Below, piece by piece: positions 11,092 to 22,763 of a DNA stretch of 64,000 bases (positions are counted from its first letter, which is position 1; each line of letters begins with the position of its first letter). Below the pieces are notes generated by a model. It was not told the origin of the DNA and searched no databases. It saw only the letters and a list, made by a program, of their open reading frames with translations. The stretch is taken from assembly GCA_963971305.1 (NCBI GenBank), contig OZ020309.1, forward strand, positions 19,027,001 to 19,091,000, in the 5' to 3' direction. The translations under genes and the position numbers were made by a program. This DNA is from Arcuatula senhousia. Taxonomy: Eukaryota; Mollusca; Bivalvia; Mytilida; Mytilidae.

Positions 11092-13434
11092 TATCCTCCG
11101 ACTCCCTAAGTTCGCCAGCCACCTAACTTCGCCACCATTTTTTGTTTACATCCTACGCGCATACGGAAAGGTCGTGACGTCATTTGACAGCTGAACTGCG
11201 TTCTAAATTTAGCCGAGACAACGTGTTTAAACTGAATCAAAATATGAGGTTCAAACAGGTATTTAATGCTAGAAAATAGATAAAAGTGATAAAAATCAGT
11301 ATATTTACTAATACTCTTTTTGACCCTACCCATAAATACATTTTAAAGTATTAAAATCCACCTAAAAGTGCTTTCCAACAAGTTTGCCGGTTTGTTGACA
11401 TTCCAAAGACAAAGTCATGTGACATAAGAAATTTTCTAGGCCAAGCCTATCGCAATAAACGTTAATCCCAAAAATGTCATTTCTTATTTTTTTTAAAACC
11501 AGAAATCATAAAATGCAGGAATAAATGCCAAAAACATTGAACAATATGATAATTGAAAAAAAACAGGTGCTCGTTGTGTGCAATCAGTCCCACTTCAAAA
11601 TAGCCTAGCTTTCTTTATAGATGTCCGATTTTGATCATTTTTGGCTTAAAATGAAGCTAGGAAAATTCTCTACAATTATGTTAACTCCCAACTTGAATAT
11701 TGTTCTTATTTGATGCAAAATCATTGAAAATATATGAAAAATACAGAATTGAACATCCATTTATGTAAACATACTTGAATTTACATAAAAGTACAACTTA
11801 AGGTACAATTATTTTAGGTTAATCCAGCTCACCTTAGACAAGATAAAAAGTATCGCCTGTATAGTCCAACTTCTTTAACCAACGCTTACTTAGCTGTCTT
11901 GAATAATGAAATGTCACAGAAGAGAGCATCAATTCAATTTAATGTACCAAGAACAACACTGCGAGATCGAATAGCAGGCAGAATTGACCCTGAATGTGTG
12001 ACAACAGGTAGAGCACCGATCTTTACTCTTGAAGAGGAAGAAAGGATAGCTGAACATGTAAAGATCATGGCATCTTATGGGTATGGATACACCCGACAAG
12101 AGGTTACATACCTTGCTACTGATTTTGCCCACACCCTTAAGAAGAAAAATGAAAATGAGGAATTGTCATTAAGATGGTTTGAGGGATTTATGAAAAGATG
12201 GCCAGAGCTAAAGGTAACCAAACCAAGAAGTCTTGAAATACAGCGTGCCAAATGTGGGTCTGTTGCCAATGTGGAGAAGTATTTTGCTAGCCTTGAAGAT
12301 GTGTTGAAGAAATACAACCTATCAGACAAGCCACATTTAATATTCAACGTTGACGAGAAAGGTATCACCATTAATCACAGACCACCCAATGTTGTTTCTG
12401 GATTAGACTGCACTACCTCAGCTGTAACCTCTGGCAGATCAAGTACCACCACTATCTTAGGCTTTGGGAGTGCTGCTGGTTTTGCATTACCGCCTTATTT
12501 TGTCTTTGAGGGACAGCGTATGGTTGATGAATTGATGAATGGGGCCACACCTGGTGCTGATTGCACACTTTCTCCTACTGGATGGTCAAATACCAAAGTA
12601 TTCAAAAAATACCTTTCAGAGCATTTTATTAAGTACGTACCTGGGAGGAACAATCAACCAGTACTTCTTCTGTTGGATGGTAACAAGTCGCATGTTGCGG
12701 TAGACATCATAGAATGGGCACAGGAGCGTAATATAATCCTTCATATCTTACCAGCGCATACATCTCATATATTGCAACCACTAGATGTTGGATGTTACGG
12801 TCCGTTGCAGAGAATATATGACAATGAATGTCACAAAACCATTCGGAACAATCATTCAGTCATCAAAAGGTATAATATATGTGAACTTGCCTGCAAAGCT
12901 TACCAGAGGGCCCTCTGTCCAGAAAACTTACAATCTTCTTTCAAGAAAACTGGCATATACCCACTTAACAAAACAATTATCAACAAGGACCTACTAAAAC
13001 CTTCAGAAGTCTTCCATTCTGCTTCACCTACCGATGAAAATGAAATGGATACAAATCATCAAATCCCCGAGGAACCCATCCCAGATCAATTACAAGAACA
13101 TGAAATGGAAGTTGATCATGAGGGTGACCCAGAATCTATGGCTGCAATAGAATCGATGGCTGCAGTTGAGGACGTCCAAGATAAACAAATATTAATTTTT
13201 TTTACAAGTAGGGTTCAAAATCTGAAAAAAGTAAAGTCTGAAAACCAAAAGAAGGAGAGAAATACTATAGGAAAGATAGTTTCAGGCATGCCAGTCACAG
13301 AAAAGGAAATACTGGAAAAAGTAAAAAAACATGTAGAAAATCAAGGAAAATCAGGGAAAACAACAAAGAAATGCTTGAAAGGGAAAAAGAAAAGTCAAAC
13401 TAAATCACCAAAAGCGGGGCCAAGTCACATATAT

Positions 13435-16400
13435 TTGGTATTATACACAAGCTTGGGGAAATTCACTTAATCATTCCCAGCTTTAACTATGAGCAGACTA
13501 AATGTAAAAATGTGTTTTTGGAACATTGGTGGACTAAAATCAAAAACTTATAACAAATTAAATGACCCCACGTTTCTGCAACACATATATAAACACGACA
13601 TAATTCTGCTGGCTGAGACTCATGTAGGCTACGGGGAGGCTGTTAATATACCTGGTTACCGTTACTTTCCCATCTGCAGAGATCAGTCAAAAAACGGTAG
13701 ATACTTTGGTGGTCTAGGGATAATATATAAAAATGAACTTAAAACAGGAATTAAAATACACCCTATTGAAAACACTAATTTCCACTGGTTCACTCTTAAG
13801 AAAGAATTTTTCAATCTTGACAAAGACATATATACATGTCTAGTCTATTATCCCCCCACACAATCCTCCACTCTACAAAACCAAAAGGATTCTATCCTTG
13901 ATATATTAGAAAAGGACATATCTAAATTTAATAAAATAGGTAATATAATGCTCTGCGGCGACTTTAATGCAAGAATAGGTTGCGAAAAAGATTTTGTCAC
14001 AGATGATGATAACACTTATAACCCTGTATTTAAAAGTTACATTTCTGACTCGGTTCATCCCAGACTGAGCCAAGATAAGGTTATCGATACCCGTGGCCAA
14101 GAGCTTATTGATTTATGCGTTTGTAATCAACTACGTATACTAAATGGTAGACTAGCTGGAGACTCTTTTGGTAGATTTACCTGCCACACATATAATGGAT
14201 CAAGTACTGTAGATTTTGTAATTGTATCCGAACCACTACTTTTTGATATACCTCTTTTTAATATCTCCAACTTTATGCCATTGCTATCCGATGCTCATTG
14301 TAAACTATCTTGGGAGATAAAATCAAGTTTTAAAGTATACAATGCAGTCAGTAACATGAATAGTAGTACTTTTCCTAAACAATATATTTGGGACGATACA
14401 TCTGAAATTAAATTTCAAAATACTATTTTAAGTCCTGATTTCCAAAACAAACTAAGTGAAATCCAAAATAATAACATCACCCTCTCGCGCAAAGACATCA
14501 ATAATGCTTGTAGTGAGTTTGAAAAAGTAATAACTGATGTTGCAGACTCTACCTTAAGAAGACCAATCCATAAAAAGAAAAAAATGCTAGGCCTCTCAAA
14601 CAAGAAATGGCATGATTGTGATTTAAAAAAACAACGAATGGAGCTTGAAAGAAAAGGGAAATTAATATCTATGAACCCCTATGACCAGCGGCTTCGAAAT
14701 AGTTTTTTCAAGTTGCGTAGGATTTATACCAAAAACAGAAAATTTAAAATGAAAAATTTTAAAAATAATATTTTATTGCAACTAGAAAAGCTTAATAATG
14801 ATAACCCTAAAGCATATTGGCAACTTATTGAAAGTTTAAAAGATAGAGAAAATGATTCTCATCCAATAGATAAAGATACATTTTATAAGCATTTTAAATC
14901 TCTTAATAGCCCTAAAAGTGAAGTTAAGGAAAAACTATTAGAATTAGAACATAAACTTAAATCTAAAGAAAAGGATATACTTCATTTCAATGAGATGGAT
15001 TTCAAAAAAACTGAAGAAGAAGTTCTTGCTGCTATAAAGAAACTTAAAAGGAACAAATCTGGTGGTTTACAACTGATAACAAATGATATGCTTAAAGCAG
15101 GACAATTGCAATTAGCTCCATCTATAACATATTTATTCAATAAGATTTTAATCTCAGGAATATATCCAAATAATTGGTCAAGGGGCTACATCACTCCAAT
15201 CTTTAAAAGTGGGGATAGATACAAGCCTGAAAACTATAGAGGAATAGCAATTACTGGCTGCCTCAGTAAATTACTAAATTCTATTCTTAATAAAAGATTA
15301 GATAATTTTTTGATAAAAAATAATATAATTAGCCCTTTCCAAATAGGATTCACAAAGGACTCAAGAACATCAGACCACATGTTTGTTCTCAAAACTCTAA
15401 TAGACAAACATTTATTCAAAAAGGAAAACCTATTTGCTTGCTTTGTAGATTTTAGCAAAGCTTTTGATACTGTTTCACACACAGCTATCTATCTTAAACT
15501 CTTAGACATGAAAATTGGTGGTCTCTTTTATAATTTGATAAAAGATATGTATAGAATCTCTGCAGTTTGTGTGAAAGTTAACCAAGATCTCTCTGACTCA
15601 TTTGATTCTAATGTTGGGGTTCGACAAGGTGACGTTTTAAGCCCTAACCTATTTAAAATTTTTATTAATGATCTCCCTGATTACCTGTCACAAACAGCTA
15701 ACCCAGTTTTCTTAAATAACAAGAGAATTGACTGTCTTATGTATGCAGATGATGTCATTCTATTATCCAACTCCCAGCATGGCTTACAAACCAAGCTTGA
15801 TGCCCTTCAACTTTTCTGTAAACATTGGTGTATGTCTGTTAATTTATCCAAAACAAAGATTCTTATTTTTAACAAATCCGGAAAATTTATGAAAAGAAAT
15901 TTTCTTTTGAATGGAAAAGTTTTAGACTGTACAGACAGTTACAAATACCTAGGTATAATGTTTACATCATCTGGCTCCTTTACAGAGGCTAAAAATGAAC
16001 TTTATAAGAAAGCAGTTAAAGCATTATTTAAACTTACAACAAATGTTTTTTCTCTATTCCCTCTACCAAAAACAAGTCTGCATATATTTGATCATACTAT
16101 AAAGCCAATATTACTATATTGTTCAGAAATTTGGGGTTGCTACATACCAAAGTCTGCAGATTCTAACTTTTTGTTTAACTACTCAAGAATGCCATGTGTC
16201 ATGCCCTGTGACAAACTTCATATGCACATTTGTAAATATATACTTGGTGCTAGCAAAAAATGTTCTAATTTTGCCACTTTTAGCGAATTAGGCAGAACTC
16301 CATTTGCTTTAGATTGCTTTAATTCAGTTTTTAAATATTGGAACCGTCTAGATACATCTAACAATAATCTACTAAAAGATGCATACATTGAAAATAAACA

Positions 16401-17196
16401 ACTTCACTCTCAGGGATGTGTCACTTGGTATTCTTGTGTGCAAAGACTTTTGAAGGTATTTGATAATAATACTGGAATTCACAAAATGCTTAAATATAAA
16501 AATAATACATTCAATTATAACATAAAAAAACTAACCAAAACATTTTATATAAATAAGTGGTATACCACTAGAAATAAATTATTATCAGATAACAGTAAAT
16601 TGCGGACATATTTGCAATTCAAATGCAATTATGGGTTCGAAAATTATCTTAACATTATATCTGATTTTAATCAACGAAAATACCTTTCTAAATTTAGAAT
16701 CAGTAACCATAAACTGAAAATAGAAACTGGGAGATTTACAAAACCCAAAACTCCCTTAGAGGACAGAATATGTGATAAGTGTTTTTCTGATGAAAAAGAA
16801 TCAGAGGAGCATTTTCTACTTAAATGTTCCTTCTATGACATTTCAAGAAATACTCTTTTCAATAAAATATATAAATCAATAAATTATTCTAATTATAATA
16901 ACATGTCCTCTGATGATAAAATCCTATGGCTAATGAATAACGAAAATAAAGAAATACTAAACAGCATTTGTGAATTCCTTTCGAATAGTCATTGTGTCAT
17001 ATAATATTATATATATTTGAGTCTACTTTGAAACACACACTTGTAACAACCAATCATATTACATATCATATTTGAAATATTTATGTATAACAAAAACCGT
17101 ATTTTAACGATATTTTATACAATCATCTTTATTTGTACTTTATGTTTTGTATGCCTCTTATGGGGCCCTTGATTTGGTTAATAAACTTATTCTTAT
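13435..17196 (+). mobile_element. LINE-B, apparently full-length non-LTR retrotransposon
   Basis: The boundaries come from comparison with the uninterrupted pogo copy A, where CACATATAT runs straight into GTTACTTCTTCG. In copy B 3.76 kb is inserted at this point. A short TAT at 13432-13434 is repeated at 17194-17196 and could be the target duplication. The element has a ~54-bp 5' leader, a single long ORF (13489-17004) and a ~190-bp 3' UTR ending GGTTAATAAACTTATTCT without a long poly-A tail. An APE endonuclease at the very N-terminus and no separate ORF1 suggest either an ORF2-only family or a 5'-truncated copy. Confidence 0.88.
13489..17004 (+). CDS. LINE-B endonuclease/reverse transcriptase polyprotein, intact
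   Basis: This is an uninterrupted 1171-residue ORF. Residues ~8-270 are an APE-type endonuclease: Asn12 in CFWNIGGL, Glu43 in AETHVG, GDFNA at 157-161, and the SDAH block near 265. Residues ~540-830 are the reverse transcriptase: Asp654 in FVDFSKAFD, GVRQGDVLSPNLF from 710, and YADD at 752-755. The C-terminal region has a Cys/His cluster (CDKC at 1095-1098 with later H and C), as in many LINE ORF2 proteins. The expected action is target-primed reverse transcription of its own RNA. All visible catalytic residues are present, so this copy could be functional or very young. The ATG at 13489 is chosen because it directly precedes the endonuclease start. Confidence 0.93.
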   Translation: MSRLNVKMCFWNIGGLKSKTYNKLNDPTFLQHIYKHDIILLAETHVGYGEAVNIPGYRYFPICRDQSKNGRYFGGLGIIYKNELKTGIKIHPIENTNFHWFTLKKEFFNLDKDIYTCLVYYPPTQSSTLQNQKDSILDILEKDISKFNKIGNIMLCGDFNARIGCEKDFVTDDDNTYNPVFKSYISDSVHPRLSQDKVIDTRGQELIDLCVCNQLRILNGRLAGDSFGRFTCHTYNGSSTVDFVIVSEPLLFDIPLFNISNFMPLLSDAHCKLSWEIKSSFKVYNAVSNMNSSTFPKQYIWDDTSEIKFQNTILSPDFQNKLSEIQNNNITLSRKDINNACSEFEKVITDVADSTLRRPIHKKKKMLGLSNKKWHDCDLKKQRMELERKGKLISMNPYDQRLRNSFFKLRRIYTKNRKFKMKNFKNNILLQLEKLNNDNPKAYWQLIESLKDRENDSHPIDKDTFYKHFKSLNSPKSEVKEKLLELEHKLKSKEKDILHFNEMDFKKTEEEVLAAIKKLKRNKSGGLQLITNDMLKAGQLQLAPSITYLFNKILISGIYPNNWSRGYITPIFKSGDRYKPENYRGIAITGCLSKLLNSILNKRLDNFLIKNNIISPFQIGFTKDSRTSDHMFVLKTLIDKHLFKKENLFACFVDFSKAFDTVSHTAIYLKLLDMKIGGLFYNLIKDMYRISAVCVKVNQDLSDSFDSNVGVRQGDVLSPNLFKIFINDLPDYLSQTANPVFLNNKRIDCLMYADDVILLSNSQHGLQTKLDALQLFCKHWCMSVNLSKTKILIFNKSGKFMKRNFLLNGKVLDCTDSYKYLGIMFTSSGSFTEAKNELYKKAVKALFKLTTNVFSLFPLPKTSLHIFDHTIKPILLYCSEIWGCYIPKSADSNFLFNYSRMPCVMPCDKLHMHICKYILGASKKCSNFATFSELGRTPFALDCFNSVFKYWNRLDTSNNNLLKDAYIENKQLHSQGCVTWYSCVQRLLKVFDNNTGIHKMLKYKNNTFNYNIKKLTKTFYINKWYTTRNKLLSDNSKLRTYLQFKCNYGFENYLNIISDFNQRKYLSKFRISNHKLKIETGRFTKPKTPLEDRICDKCFSDEKESEEHFLLKCSFYDISRNTLFNKIYKSINYSNYNNMSSDDKILWLMNNENKEILNSICEFLSNSHCVI

Positions 17197-17845
17197 GTTA
17201 CTTCTTCGAATTCGGATCCAGAAATATCTGACACTGATGATGAAGAAATACCTGAGTCAGAAAAATGCTGCGTGTGCAAGCAGTTCACACCTAAAGAAAT
17301 CAGGGATGGAGTTGGACTTGAGATAACCAGTTGGGTACAATGTCAAAATCAGGATTGTAAACACTGGACACACCTAAAATACTGTACAACTCTGAGGGCA
17401 GTAAGAAAGAACATTGTCTTTTATTGTGTCCATTGTAGTAATTTGGAAGCCTAAATCAACGTTTTTTTGTGAATTCAAAGCTTGTTGGGTTTTATTTGTT
17501 AGAATGGAACTTTTTGCCGTTTAATTTTCGTTCTTTCCGTTTTTTTAATTAACTTTGAACATTACCTACAAAATGAATGTGCTTGGCCTCGCCCTAGTGA
17601 CATCGTGTGGATTTAAAACTGGGTGACGAAGTTAGGAGTCGCCACCTGAGGAATTCGAAGATTTCCGATAAGCCAAATTTGTTTGTTTACATTGTTTTAA
17701 AGAAGTTTTGTTAATCAGTTGCATGCTATAATTTAATGTTAACAATAACAAATATGATTATAAAATTTCGGAAGCATTCGACTATCGTGGGGGAAGTAAC
17801 AGCGCGAGAACCGTAAGGGTGGCGAACTTTGGTGAGTCGAGGATA

Positions 17846-18267
17846 TTTTAAGATCAAGATTTTCGCACAGAGATATAATTTTTCCTATACTTTCATCTTT
17901 TTCAGCTAATTTTCGTTCCATTTCATGCATGGTGTTTTTGACAGCTTGTAAATCCTTAACAATAGATTGAATTGACTCTTCACAAGTCTCCTTATTTGTA
18001 CACACCTTTTTCAGTTTTTCAGTATTTTTGGGGGGTTGGGCCTGAACTTGGTCTGCAATAGGATATGCGGCCTCTTGGATGTTTTTTTCTTTTGAAACTA
18101 CTTCTTTTACTAATGTAGAATCATTTAAAGAGTCATTGATTGTATCGGACTGATCACATATCTCAGCTGAGATTGGGATTGTATTTATTTAATTTGTCAA
18201 TTTGACTGATAGTGTTTTGTCCCTTTTCACTAATTATTTTGGCTACTATGCTTTTGAGAGGATTCAT
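17846..18267 (-). pseudogene. LINE-A ORF1 N-terminal region (copy B side)
   Basis: Read from an ATG at 18267 on the minus strand, about 34 residues (MNPLKSIVAKII…) end in a stop near 18160. Shifting frame reveals a continuing acidic/coiled ORF (…QSDTINDSLND…STLVKEVVSKEK…) that runs through VCTNKETCEES into the coiled coil and up to the pogo right end at 17843. This supplies the ORF1 5' part that the duplication removed from unit A. The single frameshift near 18160-18190 adds to the evidence that LINE-A is dead. Confidence 0.55.
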
Positions 18268-18326
18268 GATCAAACCATTTTTCGGAATTCTTTCCTTGTA
18301 CCATCATGTTGTATGTTGTATATATA

Positions 18327-18620
18327 TTATAAAGTAATCACACAAAGTTTTTGACTAATTATTGTTATATCCACTATTGTTTTGAATAACGCTGGGTCCG
18401 GGAGTCGCCATGAAAATGACTTATTTTCATCTCTGACGGTTATATTTTTCGTGGAGGAGTCATAGTCTTTCCATTTAATGTTTGTACACCTATTTTCATC
18501 CAATTGTTTATAGTATCTGTTCAATAATACGCGTCTCCAAACAAGGGTTGTTGATTTGTCAGCCAGGCTGATGGATTGTTGTTTGTTATTACCGTTCGTT
18601 TTAGGCGGTTTCGAGCCCAT
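18327..18620 (-). CDS. Unrecognised 97-residue ORF in the LINE-A 5' region
   Basis: This minus-strand ORF has a basic, Trp-containing composition (LVWRRVLLNRYYKQ, IKWKDYDSS). It lies just upstream, in the LINE-A direction, of the ORF1 N-terminal fragment. It may be the very N-terminal part of ORF1 or 5' UTR. I do not recognise a domain, and it could be fortuitous. Confidence 0.25.
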   Translation of the reverse strand: MGSKPPKTNGNNKQQSISLADKSTTLVWRRVLLNRYYKQLDENRCTNIKWKDYDSSTKNITVRDENKSFSWRLPDPALFKTIVDITIISQKLCVITL

Positions 18621-19338
18621 TTCTATTGTTTTTGTAGTCGAACTTCAGGATAGTAAATATTTTTCAATTCTGTAGGTTCAATTTTGCTTATACACTTAGT
18701 TTTCAGTCATTTTTGACCATTATTATGCTCCAAATTTTTCTGTCTGGGGGCTGCCATCTAAGATCACGTGATAAAATATATAACAGCCGGCAAAATAGCT
18801 AAATGCCATACAAATCGCTATTATGCCGGAGCCACTGCCAAAAAAGTTACCACTGAAGCTAGTTTCGTCTATTAAACATTCTTCAGAGACTCTCTTTCTA
18901 AAGATTGAAAATGCCATAATATGAAAATAAAAAGCATAGAAAAACAAAACCAAAATATTTCTAACGGGAAATAAATTCAAACAAGTTTTAGCTTTACAAA
19001 TAGCTTGAGAAGCCTCGCTGTAGCGGCATTTTAAGGAAAGGGTGGCGTATAACAGTTTTTATTTAAAAAATGCAAGTCACTGGTAAACCAGAACTATATA
19101 GAATGTGTCGAAAACATGCTTTTTAAAATATAAAGAATATCACCTCTCACCGTTAGGACTTATAATAATGGATAATTTAATTAAAAATAACGAGTACGCG
19201 ACACAGCCCACAACTATATATGGAAGACATATGTTGCATGCGTCTTATGGTATTTGTTAAACAGAAAAAAAATAAGTTTCGGGTATATATGAAATTGCAT
19301 GACTTTATAAGGCATTCTAAAAACTGTGATAGATTTCT

Positions 19339-19985
19339 TTGCACTGCAGTCTAAAAACATTTGGTAACCAAGAAAAAAAAAAGGTAACGAACAAAGCATT
19401 CCTTGAAAAAATGTACTTATACATGTATATAGAAGAAAGCTATACATGTCATGATTTAGAAATAGAAAGGGAAAGATATAAAAATATACCTGTTGCAAAT
19501 AGAATTTGCAAACTATGCAATCAAGGGGTAGAAAACGAAATTCATTTTCTTTTTGAGTGTAATAGTTTAGAGACTACAATAAAACATATTATTGAAGATT
19601 TAGAAAATGAATATAAAAACTTAAAACACCTAAATGCTAATAATAAATTCATATGGCTATTTTCTAATGAAGATAAGTTTATTTTTAACCAAACATATAA
19701 TCTCTTGATTAATCTACAAAAAAAAAGATCAGAAATTTTAGAGTCACTTAATTAACCTTCAATAATTAATAGATATAATGTCATTTGGGTCGTGAACCTG
19801 TAATACTAAAATTAGTATGATTTTCTTTCTTCAGAGTGTCATTGTACTTATGATAACCTTTTTGTTTTGGTATTTGTAACATTTGTATTATGATGAATGT
19901 TTTTGTCCTTTTTTCTTTTCTTTGTACATGTTGTATATCCTGCTCATATTATGGGCGTCTTTTGACAATAAAAATATTTGTTGTT
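19339..19985 (+). mobile_element. 5'-truncated LINE 3' end with ORF2 C-terminus
   Basis: A 138-residue frame ending at 19755 contains the Cys/His cluster CKLCNQGVENEIHFLFEC, matching in layout the C-terminal cluster of LINE-B ORF2. It is followed by a ~200-bp 3' UTR that ends in ACAATAAAAATA and a short TTGTTTG microsatellite at 19976-19998. This is the usual product of incomplete reverse transcription. The exact 5' truncation point is not visible, but is probably near 19370. Confidence 0.7.
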
Positions 19986-19990
19986 TGTTT

Positions 19991-22707
19991 GTTTGTCAAA
20001 TGACATAAAGGTGTCGAAGAACTGCGACAAGAGTTTTTTGTGACGTTACAGCACATTACAAGACGACAAATATTGAAAAAGTGACTTTTATCTGACTTTT
20101 TATGCTCACGATTCAGATGAAGATAAATATCTGTGGCGGACCCAGAATTCTCAAACAAGAGGGCGCGCAATTAAAAAAAATCTTTTGGGACCTCTTATTT
20201 CATACAGTTCCTAACCAAAATTTCCTGTCAAATGTGAGGGTGCGCACCCGGCACGCCGGTCCTAAATCCGCTTTGAACATGATATATTCCAACTGTGTGG
20301 CCACTTTTGCCAACAAACAAGCTCCCACTTTGATAAAAATACACAGCAAGAAAAAATTAAAAATAAACTGGACAAGTAAATCAAACATTAGTGATATACT
20401 AGTATGATGCATCTATAGACAGAAATTATGTAATGTATTCATCATTCATGGTCAACGATCAATAAATATCACGTGATCAACTATTTCAGTAGATGTTGTC
20501 GAGGTCATACGGTCAATGAAACCGTGTTCAGTTCTGCTGTACACATTGTAGCCTTAACCTCACCGATTGTGTCTTCTCCGTAACTGATTCGCGATTACAT
20601 TTCTTGGTTTGCCCAATGAAACAATCTGTTTATTATTGAATCAACGCGAACGTTAGTGATGGACAATCTCAAGATGGCGTGAATATCCTATGAAATTAAT
20701 AGCTTCGCACCTTGATGCGAAGCAATCAAGACATGTACGATTTAGATCAACCTATACATGGGGTACGAATAATCTTAGAGTTAAGACAATTTTCATTCAA
20801 TTAACGTTTTCTTCGTTTTTATTTTCCGTGTTTTCGTGATTCTGACATTTATTTCTCGTGTTGTCGTGTTGACATGGTTGTACGTGTTCCGTTTTTGGCC
20901 CGAGTACACAATTAATTTTCCCTCTTTGTTCAATATAGCGAAATTTTACTTCACGAAAAAAAATATGGCTAAATAATTTATATTTAGCTATATTGTACCT
21001 ATGGCCAATATGCCTCTCATACTGGAAAATAAAAAAAAATGCAACTTTTTTGACAAGTGAAAACTATAAGGCCCTAGAGGGGGTCAGTTCAGAGAGCTTC
21101 CGAAAAGAAAAAAATCCCCCCTTTTTGTCATTTCGTAATTCACATAAAGCATCTTCACTTCATTTCTAAAACATCTTGCTAGTGTTCTGTAACCCCTTTC
21201 CTTTGAAATGAGACCAAAAACAACTATAAAAATTAAAGAGAACTCATTGAAGCAAATTCTTTTCTAAGGCACTATTTTTAATAGGAACTACATTCGTGGT
21301 CAACGAAAAGCAAAGGGCGATAATTGTGTACTCGTACCTATTACACCTCAGAAACGCCTCAACTTTTTGAAATAGAGTGTTTTTTATGATGCTGAGTCTT
21401 TTTTGAGTTGAAATAGAATGTTTTAAAGGTGTGCAAAGCTTAACCTTAAAGATATAAGCACTTTTGTGGGAGAGATTGGCTTAAACATTTTGTCCGCTAA
21501 ATCCACAGTAAAACCCATCATGCCTTTTTATTATTTAAAAAAAAAATATAGATTTTTCCCAAACCAATGGCTTATATCAATAGAATAACATATATTAAAC
21601 ATGAAAAGCACCTGTTTTCAAGAAATAAGTGCATCAGGTTTGATTTTTACTCCTTCCCACATTCGCGGAAAATTAGCATTTTCTTACTTTTCAAGGGGTA
21701 TACATATGAGAGGAAGGATTTTGACAAATTGAAAAAACAAATTTGATTCCTAATGGTCCAAAAATGTTTAATATATGCTAAGCTTACAAAATAAGACCCA
21801 AAATATTAATTTTATGTACATATGTAGACAAACTTTGAGGTTTTGTGCGATGCATCACTGATTTTTAAAGGTGATTTTAATATTTCCTCACAAAATGCAT
21901 AACTTTGGGGGGTAGAAAAAAATAAAAACATGCAGATATAACCAAAGCAAACATGTTTTTAGTATGAGAGGATATATATGGTAAGCAACAAATTTTATCC
22001 CCAACAGTTACAGTCAGAGTTGTTTTAAAGAGAATTGGTCATGAATGGTACAAAAATTATGAAAAAATTGGCATATTTTGGTAAAATTCTGCTAAATATT
22101 TTCATACAAGAAGACCATTACAGATAAAACAGGTAGGTTTTCAGACATTTTCTGTGTTTCTTACACATATCTTGCTGTACAGTTTTTGTCTAAGGTTCAT
22201 TCTATCCTGTATTGGAGATTTTAATTAAAATCAACAGCAAGAAGATGGTGTAATACATAAGTTTTAGTGTCTGAAGTACACGTAAAACAAACACTGTAGA
22301 AAACACCAAAATAAATAAACACATAACTTAATTTACGACGAAGTAGTGTCTGTTTTTGTACTGTTGTTTCATAACTTGTATCCTTTAAAATTGCTACTAC
22401 TACTGAACCAAGTAAGTAATAAAAAGATGTAACAACAAAATAACCAAACTATAGAATGGTCAAAATCAAAAATATCAGAATAAGATATACTAGAAAAATT
22501 GAAAATCGCAAGAGTCCTGACGTTGTTGATGAATTTCAAATCAAAAAAGTTTGTTAAGCCGGGAATTTTGGAACCAAACCAGCCTCTTCCATTGCAATGA
22601 TGAAGTCCAGTAAGAAAACACAACACAACTCAACATGAATGTGATAAAAGATGTTGATAAAGAAATTTGAATGTATTTTGATACTTATGTGGTGTGATAA
22701 CAAAAAT
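19991..22707. other. 2.7-kb stretch without a supportable gene
   Basis: The sequence is AT-rich and full of stops in all frames. It contains poly-A/T runs and one short perfect hairpin (20702-20723, stem GCTTCGCA, 6-base loop). The segment around 22430-22530 shares a diverged motif with 62740-62810 (ACTAGAGAAATTGAAGATCG-like), which suggests an old dispersed repeat. Nothing else is supported. Confidence 0.5.
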
Positions 22708-22763
22708 GATGATTATTCCGCACTGTGCTAAATAAAGCTAATTGGTCCGCACTGTGCTAGATA
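22708..22763. repeat. ~30-bp minisatellite, left of the Polinton
   Basis: About two units of a repeat around ATTGGTCCGCACTGTGCTAG lie directly left of the Polinton. The same repeat continues on the right at 37822-38093, so the Polinton split one array. Confidence 0.8.

Larger units (their letters stand above)
11838..17454 (+). pseudogene. pogo-like DDE transposase with PHD finger, interrupted by LINE-B (copy B)
   Basis: The exon begins after the acceptor CACCTTAG (11830-11837). HTH, CENP-B-like and DDE_1 domains (Asp152, Asp260, Asp296 counted from 11899) and the basic linker are continuous up to SHIY at about 13434. There LINE-B is inserted and supplies a short foreign tail with a stop at 13468-13470. 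The acidic segment and PHD finger (CCVCKQF to CVHC) resume at 17197-17454. His262 in the second catalytic block is Asn here. The transposase core is intact as a truncated 523-residue ORF; whether it works without its PHD finger cannot be told. Confidence 0.88.
11094..17843 (+). mobile_element. pogo/Tigger-like DNA transposon, copy B, split by LINE-B
   Basis: It has the same ends as copy A, with flanking TA at 11092-11093 and 17844-17845. About 2.99 kb of its own sequence remains after subtracting LINE-B. Compared with copy A the transposase carries substitutions D71Y, C189F, G222C and H262N (numbering from the TTG at 11899) and lacks the one-base deletion. Confidence 0.8.
8072..18006. repeat. 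Tandem segmental duplication, unit B with LINE-B inserted
   Basis: This is the second copy of 1840-8071. It ends at the CACACC at 18001-18006, after which LINE-A sequence continues that is not present beside unit A. Without LINE-B (13435-17196) it is about 6.17 kb. The content order is ORF2 endonuclease fragment, ORF1 SGNH fragment, pogo transposon, and ORF1 N-terminal fragment. Confidence 0.9.

Noticed and set aside
20102..20412. Overlapping ~100- and 70-residue frames on both strands
   Set aside because: No domain, no splice context, and no repeat-independent support.
20702..20723. 8-bp perfect hairpin as a terminator or RNA structure
   Set aside because: Short stems of this size are expected by chance over 64 kb and nothing nearby needs it.
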